In this document: piece after piece, positions 29,101-38,658 of the stretch
How the letters are laid out: each line of letters starts with the position of its first letter
Position numbering within the stretch: position 1 is the stretch's first letter
Origin: Colwellia sp. PAMC 20917
Lineage (GTDB): Bacteria; Pseudomonadota; Gammaproteobacteria; Enterobacterales; Alteromonadaceae
Assembly (NCBI RefSeq): GCF_001767295.1
Contig: NZ_CP014944.1
Coordinates: forward strand, 1,550,001-1,614,000
DNA length: 64,000 nucleotides
Direction: 5' to 3'
Position numbers and translations under genes: made by a program
Notes under the pieces: generated by a model
Seen by the model: the letters and a program-made list of their open reading frames with translations, nothing else
Databases searched by the model: none
What the model was told of the DNA's origin: nothing

Positions 29101-32100
29101 ATTTAATAATGGCTCAATCGTCGCTGTTGTATCTTGCGAAACAATCAGACTAAACGATGCAAGGGTAATATCCCCCTTATTAGCCGTAACATAAACACCA
29201 AAACCTGTTTCATAAGCTCTCGATTTGGTGATTTTTATTAACTCACCAGAATGTAGCGCAATATTCAACACTCCATCTACATCAATTGACCAGTCAAAGG
29301 TGATACCAAAAATGGTTGTAATACCACTACCGTCATTATTAAATGAAACTAAATCACTGCGCAATCTAGACCATTGGTCTTCGCTTTCAAGGTCTACAAC
29401 TATCGGTAACGCCCAAGTTTTTGCTTCTAATTCTGTAGATGTCCAACCTAAGTTACTGAGAGCTTCTAAGTTATCTAGCGTTAATACATCTGCATCAGTT
29501 TCCACTTGAAATGGTTCTGGATCTAAAGAACCTAATAGCTGTTCTCGACTCCAATCATCTTTTATCGTTATATTAGAATCGGTCACTCGCCAAAATCTTT
29601 CGAAGCCATCTTCTGGAGCTAATAACTGCCAAGTGGTTTGTACTTCGGTATAAGTAATATCGATGTAATTATCACCATGAGCTTGAATATAGTCATGCGC
29701 GGCTTGGTCACTCACTAAGCCAATTTCCATCAACTCTGTTACTGTTTTACTATTATAAGACCCAATGTTAGTAATAGGAATAGTCGTCATAACATCATCA
29801 GTAAAACTATAATTTGAGTTATTATGCTCAAATGGACTTTGTTCTGTTAACTCACCATTTGCGAAATGATACGTTAGACCATTTGATTGTCCTATTTTAA
29901 AGTCAGGGTTCTCTAAATAACCTTCAGAAATGTAGATGTAACTGGCTAATAAGTCAGTCTCTATAAATGCCATAGCAGCGCCGACTTCATTATTACCTGG
30001 TGCAATATCAGATTCATTTAATACACCATCACCATCGATATCTGGATCTGAATTATCACCTATACCATCTTCATCAGTGTCTAACCATTCACTAGCATCA
30101 TATGGAAATGCATCATCCTCATCATTTACGCCATCATTGTCATCGTCATTATCGTAATTGTTACCAATAGAGTCGTTATCACTGTCTAATGTTTCAAACG
30201 GGTCGAATGGGAAATCATCATCTTCATCATGTACACCGTCATTATCATCATCGGTATCGATACTATCTAGAACACCATCTTTATCTGAATCAATATCGTG
30301 TACTTGATAGAATTGAATACGAGGGGCTATAGCAACATATAAGTCTTCTTCTTCAGAAGGGAAATTCCAGGTATTATTGTTACGTTCTTCCCACTCCAAT
30401 ACATAAAGTCGATCGCCAACTTGCGCTAATGGTTGCCATTTACGTAAGCGAAAGCGATTACATTGATCATCATTTACTGAGTCACAAGATGAATAATGTT
30501 CTTCTTCACTATGCCAATTACTTTGCATAGTTATCAGGTTACTTTCATCTGTATTCCAAAACCAGCGATCCCATCCATCATTATGATTATCGAAATTAAA
30601 ATTATTTGATAAAACTCGAGTTACTCTACCGCCACCACTTTCAGGTCTAAAACCAAAGAAGTCTGTTAATTCACCTTCATCGTTATAGGCATCAGGATTA
30701 GTTAAGCTAAAGCTGTTCTGTAAGTATTTATCGACAAGTGGAGTTATGTTAGCCGCTTCTTCAACAGGTACAACTAATGAATAAGAATTCAGAGTTTCTT
30801 CACTATTAGATATAGTAAATAAAACACCAAAACTATCTTGATAAACTTTTGATTTTTGAGCGGTAACAGTTATACCGTTTGAATAAGTAAGCTGCAGTAG
30901 ACCTTCCCCGTCAACTTGCCAATCAAAACCAACGCCAGACATTTCACCCATTGCAGTACCTTGATTACTTGCAATACTCTCAAAAGTAAAAATATCACTT
31001 GAAATTCTAGACCATTGATCTTCATGATCTAGATCTATAACTAATGGCATAGCAAAGGGTTGAGCTATTAGCTCAGCTTCTGTCCACGCAACCAGATCTA
31101 CTGTAGAAGTATCAAGAAGGTAAACAATGGTTGATTCCTCTTCTAAAGTTACAACGTTAGCTTCAACTGAGCCTAATAACTGCTCTCGTTCCCAATCATT
31201 AGTAAATCTATAATTATAAGTTGCCGTTTTGTAGAAGCGGAAGTAGTCACCATCAACATCTAAGCGTTGCCATGTAAAAAATGGTTCACTCTGTAAAATT
31301 TCAATTTGATAATCACCATTTTGGTCAATAAATGGCTGAGCAACGTCCCAAGAAATAACACCCATATTAGCTAATTCACTTACATTGATGTAAGTAATAT
31401 TTTCAACAGGAGTTTCTGGTGTTGCCGTCATCACATCATTATTAAAGTCATAACTATAAGTAATTTCTTCAAAAGACGAACTAACAACCAACATTTCATT
31501 ATCAAAACTGTAAGTACTACCATTTGTTTGCCCTAATCTATAATCAGGGTTAGTTAAATAACCTTTAGCAATAACGATATATGATGGTAATAATTCTGCA
31601 TCAGTAAAACTTAATACCGTTGTTACTGCATCATTGTATGGGTCAAGGTCATTTTCATTAGTTACGCCATCGCCATCAATATCGGTATCTGAATTATTAC
31701 CAATGCCATCTTCATCTAAATCTTCCCATTCAGTTTCGTCATTAGGAAAAGCATCATCTTCGTCACTAATACCATCGTTATCATCATCGTTATCCCGATT
31801 GTCTCCAACGAAGTCGTCATCATTATCAACTGACTCTTCTCTATCAAAAGGGAAAGCATCATCTTCGTCAGCTACACCATCATTATCATCATCTGTATCA
31901 ATACTATCGAAAATACCGTCTTTATCGGAATCAATATCATGTACTTGATAAAATTGAATACGAGGTGCAATGGCAACATATAAGTCTTCCTCTTCAGAAG
32001 GGAAATTCCAGGTATTATTGTTACGCTCTTCCCACTCTAATACATAAAGACGATCACCCACTTGTGCTAATGGTTGCCATTTACGTAAACGAAAACGATT

Positions 32101-35100
32101 ACATTGATCATCATTTGCTGCATCACATGATGAATAATGCTCTTCTTCACTATGCCAATTACTCTGCATAGTTATTAGGTTACTTTCATCTGTTCCCCAA
32201 AACCATCGATCCCAACCATCTCTATGTCTATCAAAATTAAATTCGTTTGATAAAATACGTGTCACCCTTGCCCCCCCACTTTCAGGTCTAAAACCAAAGA
32301 AGTCAGTTAATACACCTTGTTCGTTATAGGCATTAGGGTTGGTCAAGCTAAAACTGTTTTGTAGATACTTATTCACTAAAGGATTGATACTTGCGTTCGT
32401 ATCTTGTGCTACGACAAGTGAAAATGAATTTAAGATTTTTTCACCATTTGAAATAGTAAAATATACACCATAGCCTGTATCATACTCTTTCGATTTTTGT
32501 GCTGTTATTGCCACACTGTTTTCCAGAGTGATTTGCAATATACCTACTGAATCTAATTCCCAATCAAACACAATACTTGAAAGTGCGCCTGTTGCTGTGC
32601 CATTACTAGCGAAAGTGAATATGTCACTTGAAATACGGCTAAAATTATTTTCATTTTCATTTTCAAGATCAATGACCAATGGCATAGCCATTGCGGTGGT
32701 TGTAAGTTCCTCATTCGTCCATGCAAGTTTGGTCAGTAACGACGTATCTGTTAACTCAAGTAAAAATGACTCATTATCGATAGCAACAGGTTCTGACTCT
32801 ACTGAACCCATCAATTGTTCACGATTCCAGTCATCTATAATTGAATATTCAATCGTACTCGTTACCCAGAAATTGTAAACGTCACCAACAACCGCTAAGC
32901 GCTGCCAAGTGAGTCCAATTTCTCTTTGCGATGTCGTTATTTGAATATCCCCATACTTGTCAATATAAACGTTTGCAAGTTCAGAAGAGACAACACCCAT
33001 ATTTACTAAATCACTTACCATTAAATTGTTCTGTGATGCTACCGCTTCTTCTGACGTTGCAGTCATCACTCCGCCATCAAAAACAAAAGTATAATCATCT
33101 TGGTTTGAGGGTGAATGAATCGATAAGGTGCCAGTACTAAAGTTGAAAGTTTGACCATTTTCAAATCCAATTTTAAAGTCAGGATTAGTTAAATAACCAA
33201 TAGTGTTCCCTATATAACTTGAGAGTAAATCAGCTTCAGTAAAATCTAACGCCACGGTTACATCTTCATTGGTAGCGTCAAGATCTTCATCATTTAATAC
33301 GCCGTCACCATCAATATCAGTATCGGAGTTATCACCAATACCATCACCGTCAGTATCTAACCATTCTGATGCATCAAGAGGTAAGTCGTCGTCATCATTT
33401 AGATAACCGTCACCATCTTTGTCTTCATCAAAGTTATTTGGTATTCCATCCCCATCAATATCATCAAAACTAAATGCGGCTAAAATGTCAGTTTTCGCAA
33501 CATCATTATATAATAACTCATCAACTTTCTCTGAACCTACTTCAGCGACAAACCCTCTTCGGACAATTGTTTGTCCAGGCTCTGATTCACTGTCTGTAAA
33601 AACAAACGGCATTAACTCTTCTTCATCAATATCATCACCTAGTAAGCTTAATACAGCATCAGAAATGGAGTATGAATAGATATCATTATCGCCAATAGCC
33701 GTTTTAGTTACCGCGACTGTATCAACAAGTATTGCTGATTCGCCATTGCTAAAGCGCTTAATGAATTTAGCAACTAGGTTAGTGCCATTGATGCTACCAT
33801 CATTCGAAAACAAGTAGGCTTCTATAGAGTAGTCAGCCCTTTGACCAACCCAAATCCCCCCCATAACATCATATATACCTGTACTTGGCATATTAACGAT
33901 TTCAGATAAGTTGGTCGCTAATTCTGGTTGGTTATTTTCCCAATTGACTGGAATGCCATTACTACAGTTAAGATTTTCAGCAATCCAATCATCACAGAAA
34001 AACTCGTACGAATTAGTATCGCGAATAAATTCAACAAAGTAGCCTTTGGCTCCCTCTGAAAAAGTTGACTCTGCATCGATAACGCCCATAAACTCATCAT
34101 CTAATAATTGAGTTAAAGGTAATGACTGAATATTAACCGTAGTTAAATTAGCTTGAAATTCACCTGCAGCATTTGCTATTAGAGCTGTTTCTCCGCCTTC
34201 AAGGTAACCAATAATATTGAATACGTCTTGATATTCTAAGATACCGCTAAGTGTAACAATACGATCAGGGCTATTATCAGTTTGATTAATAAATTCAGCT
34301 GATTCAATATTATAGATGAATTGACTCTCATTTTCTCCATCCGTTAGCGTGCCATACTCATACTCTAGAGATTCAAGTTCACCGCTTGCATCATGATCAT
34401 CATTTCCTTCAAACCAAGAAACACCTGTTGTAAAAGCTTGCTGTTCATTTTCAGCAATTATGCCACGGGCTGAGATTGAACCACTTTCGATACAAGCATA
34501 ATTAGTGTCTGCCTCTATAGTTTCAGTAAAGGTAAACATGAAAGTGTTAGTGGCGCTATCGTATGTACCATCACTAGAATGTAAATCACTTTCTTCGTCA
34601 CTTGAAGTAAATGTGAAATTCCCCGCATGATCGATTATGCCAATTACTTTCGCTGTAACGTCGTCTTGTTCATCTTCATCAATTAATTCGAGAACTTCAC
34701 CGTTTTGTGTGGCAAGAATAACGAAGGCACTATCTTCATCAGCTTTACACTCACCATTCTCACCTGAACTTGTAAAAGTAATACTAGATAACCAACGACC
34801 CGATAAGTCAAAACTAAATTGGTCACAAACATCACCGATACCATTGTTATCAGCATCACCTTGATCTTCATTCGCTGTAGCAGGACAGTTATCAGCATTG
34901 TTACCTGTTAAGTCGCCATCTGTATCTAAGGTTTCAGCAGGATCACTTGGAAAAGCATCTTCAACATTGTTAACGCCATCGCCATCACGGTCTTCGTCAA
35001 GTTCATCAGGAATGAAATCACCATCTATATCAGCAGGTACGCTATTTGGGTCTAATGGGTCAGTATCTACAGCAACTTCGTTAGCATCAGAGAAGCCATC

Positions 35101-38100
35101 ACCATCATCATCTGTGTCGGTGTTATTACCCGTACCATCACCATCTGTATCTAGTGCTTCGCTTTCATCTAATGGGAATGCATCATCGATATCACCAACA
35201 CCGTCTCCATCATCATCAGTATCGGTATTGTTACCTATACCGTCTCCATCTGTATCTAGTGTTTCACTGCTATCTAAAGGAAATCCATCATCAGCATCAG
35301 CAACACCATCACCATCATCGTCGGTATCAGCATTATTACCTATACCATCACCGTCTGTGTCTAGTGTTTCGCTACTATTTAATGGAAATGCATCATCAGC
35401 ATCAGCAACACCATCACCATCATCGTCGGTATCAGCATTATTACCTACACCATCGCCGTCTGTGTCTAGTGTTTCACGACTATTTAATGGAAATGCATCA
35501 TCGTCATTATTAACACCGTCTCCATCAAGATCATCATCTATGACATCAGGTATAAAGTCACCATCCATATCGGCGGGTATAGAACTAGCTGAGTTAGGAT
35601 CTGTACTTGCAGCTAATTCATTTTCATCAGAATATCCATCATTATCATCGTCAGTATCAGCATTATTACCAATACCATCACCATCATTATCTGCTGATTC
35701 TGTTGGATCAAAATCAAAAGCATCTTGGCTATTATCTACGCCGTCATTATCGATATCATTATCGCTAACATCTGCAATGAAGTCCCCATCGAAATCAGCT
35801 GGAGTGCTTGTACTTAATAAAGGGTCTGAACCAGCATGTTCTTCGTCTGAATCAGAGTATTGATCATTATCATCATCTTCATCGGCATTGTTACCCGTTC
35901 CGTCACCGTCGGTATCAAGCCATTCATTAATATCTAATGGAAACTGGTCATCGGTATCAATAACTCCATCACCGTCATCATCTTCATCTGTTGCGTCTCC
36001 TTTACCATCACCATCGGTATCAACAAATACAATACCTGGATTAGCCGCATCATTGTCATCAGGGTCTTGCTCTGTTGGCCAACCATCGTTATCAGCATCT
36101 TCAATGACTGAAAGGTTTGGATCTAATGGGTAGCCATCATCTATATCTGCAACACCGTCATTATCATCATCAGGATCACATGCATCGCCCATCGCATCAT
36201 TATCAGAATTCACTTGGAAGGTATTAGCAACTAAAGGGCAGTTATCAGTGCCATTGCCAATGCTATCGTTATCACTATCAAAACGCTCTGTGGGATCTAA
36301 GGGTAATGCGTCGGCATCATCAAAGACACCATCATCATCAGTGTCACTATCTAGTGGATTAGTACCAATAATAACTTCTTGTTCATCTAATAAGTTATCG
36401 CCATCATCGTCGGTATCAGCATTATTACCAATACCATCACCGTCGGTATCTATTGTTTCTGATGCATTTCTTGGGAATAAGTCTTCCTTATTATCAACAC
36501 CGTCACCATCTATATCGGTATCAGTGTTATCACCTATTGTATCGTTGTCTAAATCATTTGATTCTGTGGCATCGATTGGGAAGGCGTCTTCAGCATCCCT
36601 CACACCATCATTATCATCATCGCTATCTGGAGCCAATCCGCCAGTATCAGCTTGTCCATCACTATCTGTGTCGACAAAGTCTATTGTTGGAACATCAGCA
36701 TTATTATCATCTGTATCTTGCCCAACAGTCCAACCATCATTGTCTTGGTCAACTGCATTGGATTTTGTGCTATCTAAAGGAAAGTCATCATCAACATCTA
36801 AAACCGAGTCATTATCATCGTCCGTATCAGCATTGTTACCCGTACCATCTAAATCAGTATCGGTATGCTCGGTAGCATCAAGTGGGAATTGATCATTTTC
36901 ATCACTAACGCCATCATTATCATCATCGGTGTCTGAACGAGTTTCATCAATTGTTTCAGTTCTGATGCCATCTACAACAATATAAGCGACATCAGGTGTT
37001 CCATCTTGGTCAAAATCACTATCAGCTGAAGCATCTTCAGGATAAGCATCATCTGAATTCATAACACCGTCACCATCAATATCAGGGGAGGTTTCAGCAG
37101 GCTCTAAAATAATTTCTGCTTCACTTTCTTCAAATGCAGTCGTATCAGTTGATTCATTACCTGTTTGTGCTGTTTCTTCAATTATGACGTCTTTAACATC
37201 GGCTACCGTTCGACCTTCTGGGTCATTAGGAATAGGTAGTGTTGCAGGGTCTTGTTCTAGAACATCTAGTGCTGCTTTTGGGTAACTCTCTGTTTCTAAG
37301 CCTCCAACGACACCATCAATTTCACCATCAGATAAATCAGCGGCCATATCTGTGAGAATGTTATTAGTTGAAATATTTTCATCACCAATAATTTGTTGCA
37401 TCTGAAAAACAACAGCGGTTAATGCCTCTACAGCACTCCTATAAGCTGCTGTTGATGCTTGATCTTCTTCACTATTGGTTGTTTCATTAATTAATGGGGG
37501 GGTCGAAAAAATATCAATATCATCATCCAATCCAAAACCCATAGTTGACTTCACTTGTGACTGAGCGGGAGTCATGGCAGCTAATATTTCTTCATTAGTC
37601 GTAGTGCCATCATTATTGCCGATATAGGGTTCTACATCAGAATCTGCATTATTGAATATCAAAGACACAGTCATATCGGTTAATGGTGTCGCATAAATAT
37701 TTTCACCACTAGAAAGTAATTCGTCGGTTAATATTGTTTTAACAGTAGTAATGACCGGAGTCATACCTGTTGTAATATCGACAGTATTACCATTAGCTGA
37801 GATTTCTAAAATATAAGGGGGAGATAAAGGGAAAGTTAACGATAAACCTTCAATTTGTGCTTCTGCATTGGTAGTACCCGAACCCGCAATAGCACCTTTG
37901 AAACCTTCAACTGTTGGGTCGATAGCATAAACAGTAACATCAGCAAGCGCCATTGGACCTTTAACACCACCACCGCCTATGGAAAGAATTTCTGGTTCGG
38001 GCTCTGGAGCAGGAGGCGGAACAATTACAACGGCAGGTTCGTCATCAGAATTGTTAAAACAACCTGATAAAGAAAGCAAAAAGATAAAAACTAAGATCTG

Positions 38101-38139
38101 TTTAATCGAACTATTTAATAATTGGTTGGATATTTTCAT
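26149..38139 (-). CDS. Giant TSP3-repeat, LRR-containing lipoprotein (~4000 aa)
   Basis: This is a single open frame of about 3996 codons. The start at 38139 (MKISNQLL) gives a lipoprotein signal with lipobox LSGC; an ATG four codons earlier is possible. Approximate layout, counted from the upstream ATG: lipidated Cys 31 and a Pro/Glu linker; a domain at 58-300 (GVKGPMALADVTVYAIDP); thrombospondin type-3 calcium repeats at 355-1108 (units such as DTDDDGDGVADADDAFP); a mixed domain at 1110-1570; three related repeat units of about 547 residues from 1617 to 3157, separated by further TSP3 runs; then leucine-rich repeats from 3244 to the end. The protein is very acidic. A Ca-dependent surface adhesin or envelope scaffold is likely, by analogy. 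No type I secretion signal or sorting domain is evident, so lipoprotein export is assumed. Confidence 0.9.
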   Translation of the reverse strand: MKISNQLLNSSIKQILVFIFLLSLSGCFNNSDDEPAVVIVPPPAPEPEPEILSIGGGGVKGPMALADVTVYAIDPTVEGFKGAIAGSGTTNAEAQIEGLSLTFPLSPPYILEISANGNTVDITTGMTPVITTVKTILTDELLSSGENIYATPLTDMTVSLIFNNADSDVEPYIGNNDGTTTNEEILAAMTPAQSQVKSTMGFGLDDDIDIFSTPPLINETTNSEEDQASTAAYRSAVEALTAVVFQMQQIIGDENISTNNILTDMAADLSDGEIDGVVGGLETESYPKAALDVLEQDPATLPIPNDPEGRTVADVKDVIIEETAQTGNESTDTTAFEESEAEIILEPAETSPDIDGDGVMNSDDAYPEDASADSDFDQDGTPDVAYIVVDGIRTETIDETRSDTDDDNDGVSDENDQFPLDATEHTDTDLDGTGNNADTDDDNDSVLDVDDDFPLDSTKSNAVDQDNDGWTVGQDTDDNNADVPTIDFVDTDSDGQADTGGLAPDSDDDNDGVRDAEDAFPIDATESNDLDNDTIGDNTDTDIDGDGVDNKEDLFPRNASETIDTDGDGIGNNADTDDDGDNLLDEQEVIIGTNPLDSDTDDDGVFDDADALPLDPTERFDSDNDSIGNGTDNCPLVANTFQVNSDNDAMGDACDPDDDNDGVADIDDGYPLDPNLSVIEDADNDGWPTEQDPDDNDAANPGIVFVDTDGDGKGDATDEDDDGDGVIDTDDQFPLDINEWLDTDGDGTGNNADEDDDNDQYSDSDEEHAGSDPLLSTSTPADFDGDFIADVSDNDIDNDGVDNSQDAFDFDPTESADNDGDGIGNNADTDDDNDGYSDENELAASTDPNSASSIPADMDGDFIPDVIDDDLDGDGVNNDDDAFPLNSRETLDTDGDGVGNNADTDDDGDGVADADDAFPLNSSETLDTDGDGIGNNADTDDDGDGVADADDGFPLDSSETLDTDGDGIGNNTDTDDDGDGVGDIDDAFPLDESEALDTDGDGTGNNTDTDDDGDGFSDANEVAVDTDPLDPNSVPADIDGDFIPDELDEDRDGDGVNNVEDAFPSDPAETLDTDGDLTGNNADNCPATANEDQGDADNNGIGDVCDQFSFDLSGRWLSSITFTSSGENGECKADEDSAFVILATQNGEVLELIDEDEQDDVTAKVIGIIDHAGNFTFTSSDEESDLHSSDGTYDSATNTFMFTFTETIEADTNYACIESGSISARGIIAENEQQAFTTGVSWFEGNDDHDASGELESLEYEYGTLTDGENESQFIYNIESAEFINQTDNSPDRIVTLSGILEYQDVFNIIGYLEGGETALIANAAGEFQANLTTVNIQSLPLTQLLDDEFMGVIDAESTFSEGAKGYFVEFIRDTNSYEFFCDDWIAENLNCSNGIPVNWENNQPELATNLSEIVNMPSTGIYDVMGGIWVGQRADYSIEAYLFSNDGSINGTNLVAKFIKRFSNGESAILVDTVAVTKTAIGDNDIYSYSISDAVLSLLGDDIDEEELMPFVFTDSESEPGQTIVRRGFVAEVGSEKVDELLYNDVAKTDILAAFSFDDIDGDGIPNNFDEDKDGDGYLNDDDDLPLDASEWLDTDGDGIGDNSDTDIDGDGVLNDEDLDATNEDVTVALDFTEADLLSSYIGNTIGYLTNPDFKIGFENGQTFNFSTGTLSIHSPSNQDDYTFVFDGGVMTATSEEAVASQNNLMVSDLVNMGVVSSELANVYIDKYGDIQITTSQREIGLTWQRLAVVGDVYNFWVTSTIEYSIIDDWNREQLMGSVESEPVAIDNESFLLELTDTSLLTKLAWTNEELTTTAMAMPLVIDLENENENNFSRISSDIFTFASNGTATGALSSIVFDWELDSVGILQITLENSVAITAQKSKEYDTGYGVYFTISNGEKILNSFSLVVAQDTNASINPLVNKYLQNSFSLTNPNAYNEQGVLTDFFGFRPESGGARVTRILSNEFNFDRHRDGWDRWFWGTDESNLITMQSNWHSEEEHYSSCDAANDDQCNRFRLRKWQPLAQVGDRLYVLEWEERNNNTWNFPSEEEDLYVAIAPRIQFYQVHDIDSDKDGIFDSIDTDDDNDGVADEDDAFPFDREESVDNDDDFVGDNRDNDDDNDGISDEDDAFPNDETEWEDLDEDGIGNNSDTDIDGDGVTNENDLDPYNDAVTTVLSFTDAELLPSYIVIAKGYLTNPDYRLGQTNGSTYSFDNEMLVVSSSFEEITYSYDFNNDVMTATPETPVENITYINVSELANMGVISWDVAQPFIDQNGDYQIEILQSEPFFTWQRLDVDGDYFRFYKTATYNYRFTNDWEREQLLGSVEANVVTLEEESTIVYLLDTSTVDLVAWTEAELIAQPFAMPLVIDLDHEDQWSRISSDIFTFESIASNQGTAMGEMSGVGFDWQVDGEGLLQLTYSNGITVTAQKSKVYQDSFGVLFTISNSEETLNSYSLVVPVEEAANITPLVDKYLQNSFSLTNPDAYNDEGELTDFFGFRPESGGGRVTRVLSNNFNFDNHNDGWDRWFWNTDESNLITMQSNWHSEEEHYSSCDSVNDDQCNRFRLRKWQPLAQVGDRLYVLEWEERNNNTWNFPSEEEDLYVAIAPRIQFYQVHDIDSDKDGVLDSIDTDDDNDGVHDEDDDFPFDPFETLDSDNDSIGNNYDNDDDNDGVNDEDDAFPYDASEWLDTDEDGIGDNSDPDIDGDGVLNESDIAPGNNEVGAAMAFIETDLLASYIYISEGYLENPDFKIGQSNGLTYHFANGELTEQSPFEHNNSNYSFTDDVMTTIPITNIGSYNSKTVTELMEIGLVSDQAAHDYIQAHGDNYIDITYTEVQTTWQLLAPEDGFERFWRVTDSNITIKDDWSREQLLGSLDPEPFQVETDADVLTLDNLEALSNLGWTSTELEAKTWALPIVVDLESEDQWSRLRSDLVSFNNDGSGITTIFGITFDWSIDVDGVLNIALHSGELIKITKSRAYETGFGVYVTANKGDITLASFSLIVSQDTTATIEPLLNRYLQNSFSLTNLDAYNEQGELTDLFGFRFEASANVSRIWDENFNFDDHGNGWDRWYWSEDENNRLSFNSNRTEDGNWQCNAEANDYCNRFRIRHWQPLAQIGNRIYVLEWEERNNNTWTFPSVEEDNYIFISPRVQFYEVLDIDSDHDGVVDSIDEDDDNDGIDDDVDAFPFNSAESFDSDGDGVGDNSDHFPNDPAERLDSDGDGVGDNSDAFPHDPNFTTGTPLADITFVDGEFEQCVIDYLNGDQYIDRLEHIDCGFREISNLGGLEQLYNLRYLHLGGLSQVTDFSAVASLINLEMFTAGYNFEFNNTKLLALENHPSLLHIDISETSVTDISPLATITTLEKLEIMGQDEQDIDLTHLTSLPNFKGLSIRRNQMIDETMFAQIANMPALNQLRIHGDISTNDLTVLLSLSNIENLDLGWGSGLGDTEFESLMATHQGVKWIDFQGVAITSLAPINHLWKIHSVNIQNTNVTDLSELFVNGDMNNEPLPHLSYVNVNMLPVIDGSNIEYQVQRLRDFGIHVEGELAYGQMLASYLDEIQDLALKQCLIDNVGEQLVTGQLQSLWCDGSAITEVWGLSVFYNLEEIHLNGTAITQVHGEFDSMQKLRFVDVGNTQLNNLGGLEFYSHLDNLIIDNLPLENPEQINGYLGSGLSGNVKSDLLADITFTDAGLTTCFDDNKGEFTYVAQLHNLNCSGDVALTSIAGIEQLYGLSNVNLPNDLNFNVVVIGDYSPLFNLPQLENLNLDNHAFNDTNLADFSNSVSGIRLRDLWLAGTHVTDLNHLTNTHNLSFLHLWGDTTFNLSPLANLPKLSGIALSTHQLDSNDINVDAAQLLNLPHLRTLYLHGPLTTSEIGDSDPAGVIPELVNLQYLSIGFDDSVNDAFLSTIASTLTNLSWGLELNHSAVSDLSPIESLVDLSFLSINQSQVADLSKVINLRNTQDQLHLNDDLQQLMMSINIQNIPLSDASQVTTLESLGVLVNQ
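28680..33300 (-). repeat. Three ~1640-bp tandem repeat units inside the giant gene
   Basis: Units start near 33300, 31660 and 30020 and recur every ~1640 bp (~547 residues). Each begins with a TSP3 run followed by a SYI..GYLTNPDF-like segment and ends with CNRFR, W QPLAQ, YVLEWEERNNNTW and FY.V.DIDSD. The first two units are nearly identical in their last ~90 residues (LRKWQPLAQVGDRLYVLEWE in both), while the third has diverged (IRHWQPLAQIGNRIYVLEWE). This points to stepwise duplication, the first two units being the younger pair. Confidence 0.85.
35095..35514 (-). repeat. Four 105-bp tandem repeats coding for TSP3 units
   Basis: The hexamer CTAGTG recurs at 35151, 35256, 35361 and 35466, exactly 105 bp apart, within near-identical surroundings. 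Each unit codes for 35 residues built as DGDG.GNN.DTDDDGDG followed by VADADDAFPLNSSETLDT. An exact whole-codon period keeps the frame open whatever the copy number, so length variation between strains is expected. Confidence 0.88.
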
Positions 38140-38151
38140 TTCAAATTCCAT

Positions 38152-38583
38152 TTTGTTATTTTTGGAGAATATAGTGATATTTACATTGAACTATACTTTC
38201 ATACATTTCATACATTTCAATTAATACTATCAAATAATTTAATTTTCGCTAATTTTTAAACACATTTAAATCACATTTCACACAAAAAACGAATAAAATA
38301 ACAACACAACAACATAAAATAGGCGACAAAAAATGCCAAACTTAGTTAACTCAGCTAATATTCCCAGCCAAATAGGGATACTACCAGGTATTCGCCCTGC
38401 TCTTTTTTCACTCTATGAAGCGAAAAAAATGCCTAATGATTCATCCGCTTGTTTTGTACTCATCATTATTAAGTTCTAGTAATATCAAGGGCAATATTTA
38501 TAACATAATGTCTATTGAAAATAGTTTGATATAAAACTTGAATTTAGTGGGGTGATAATCATTTAATTGAAAATAATTTTTCT
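38152..38583. other. Region upstream of the giant gene
   Basis: This AT-rich 432-nt stretch separates the giant gene from the right direct repeat. It should hold the promoter of the giant operon; I see no confident -35/-10 pair. A 48-codon plus-strand frame at 38333-38479 has no recognisable family. No integrase gene is present. Confidence 0.5.
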
Positions 38584-38658
38584 GTTAGAACAAAAAAAGC
38601 CCACAATTGCTTGTGGGCTTTTTTGTCTCAATAAAGAGAAATATGGTGCCTTGACCCG
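38584..38658. repeat. Right direct repeat: 3' end of intact tRNA-Phe plus terminator
   Basis: These 75 nt match 24795-24870. Here the last 15 nt belong to a complete tRNA-Phe gene. With the left copy it brackets 13.7 kb. Confidence 0.9.
38593..38624 (-). terminator. Terminator of tRNA-Phe
   Basis: Fourteen-nt arms with core GCCCACAA/TTGTGGGC and loop TTGC lie 20 nt past the tRNA 3' end, with a T-run on the minus strand. The same hairpin sits in the left direct repeat at 24805-24836. Confidence 0.85.

Noticed and set aside
35095..35514. Regular repeats that could suggest a CRISPR array
   Set aside because: The 105-bp units are in frame, code for calcium repeats and have no unique spacers. 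No cas gene is present.
34898..36892. Long plus-strand Ser/Pro-rich open frames opposite the giant gene
   Set aside because: They mirror the repeated Asp/Gly codons of the real gene on the other strand. The Ser-Pro-Ser pattern follows from those codons, and no ribosome-binding sites or signals support them.
38333..38479. Forty-eight-codon plus-strand frame between the giant gene and the right repeat
   Set aside because: Only a weak AGGCGA precedes the ATG, the protein has no clear feature, and it lies where the giant-gene promoter is expected.
24871..38583. Integrase gene expected in a tRNA-bounded island
   Set aside because: None is found. Only Y1/HUH transposase relics are present, which do not insert at tRNA genes in this way. 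The integrase may have been lost or acted in trans.
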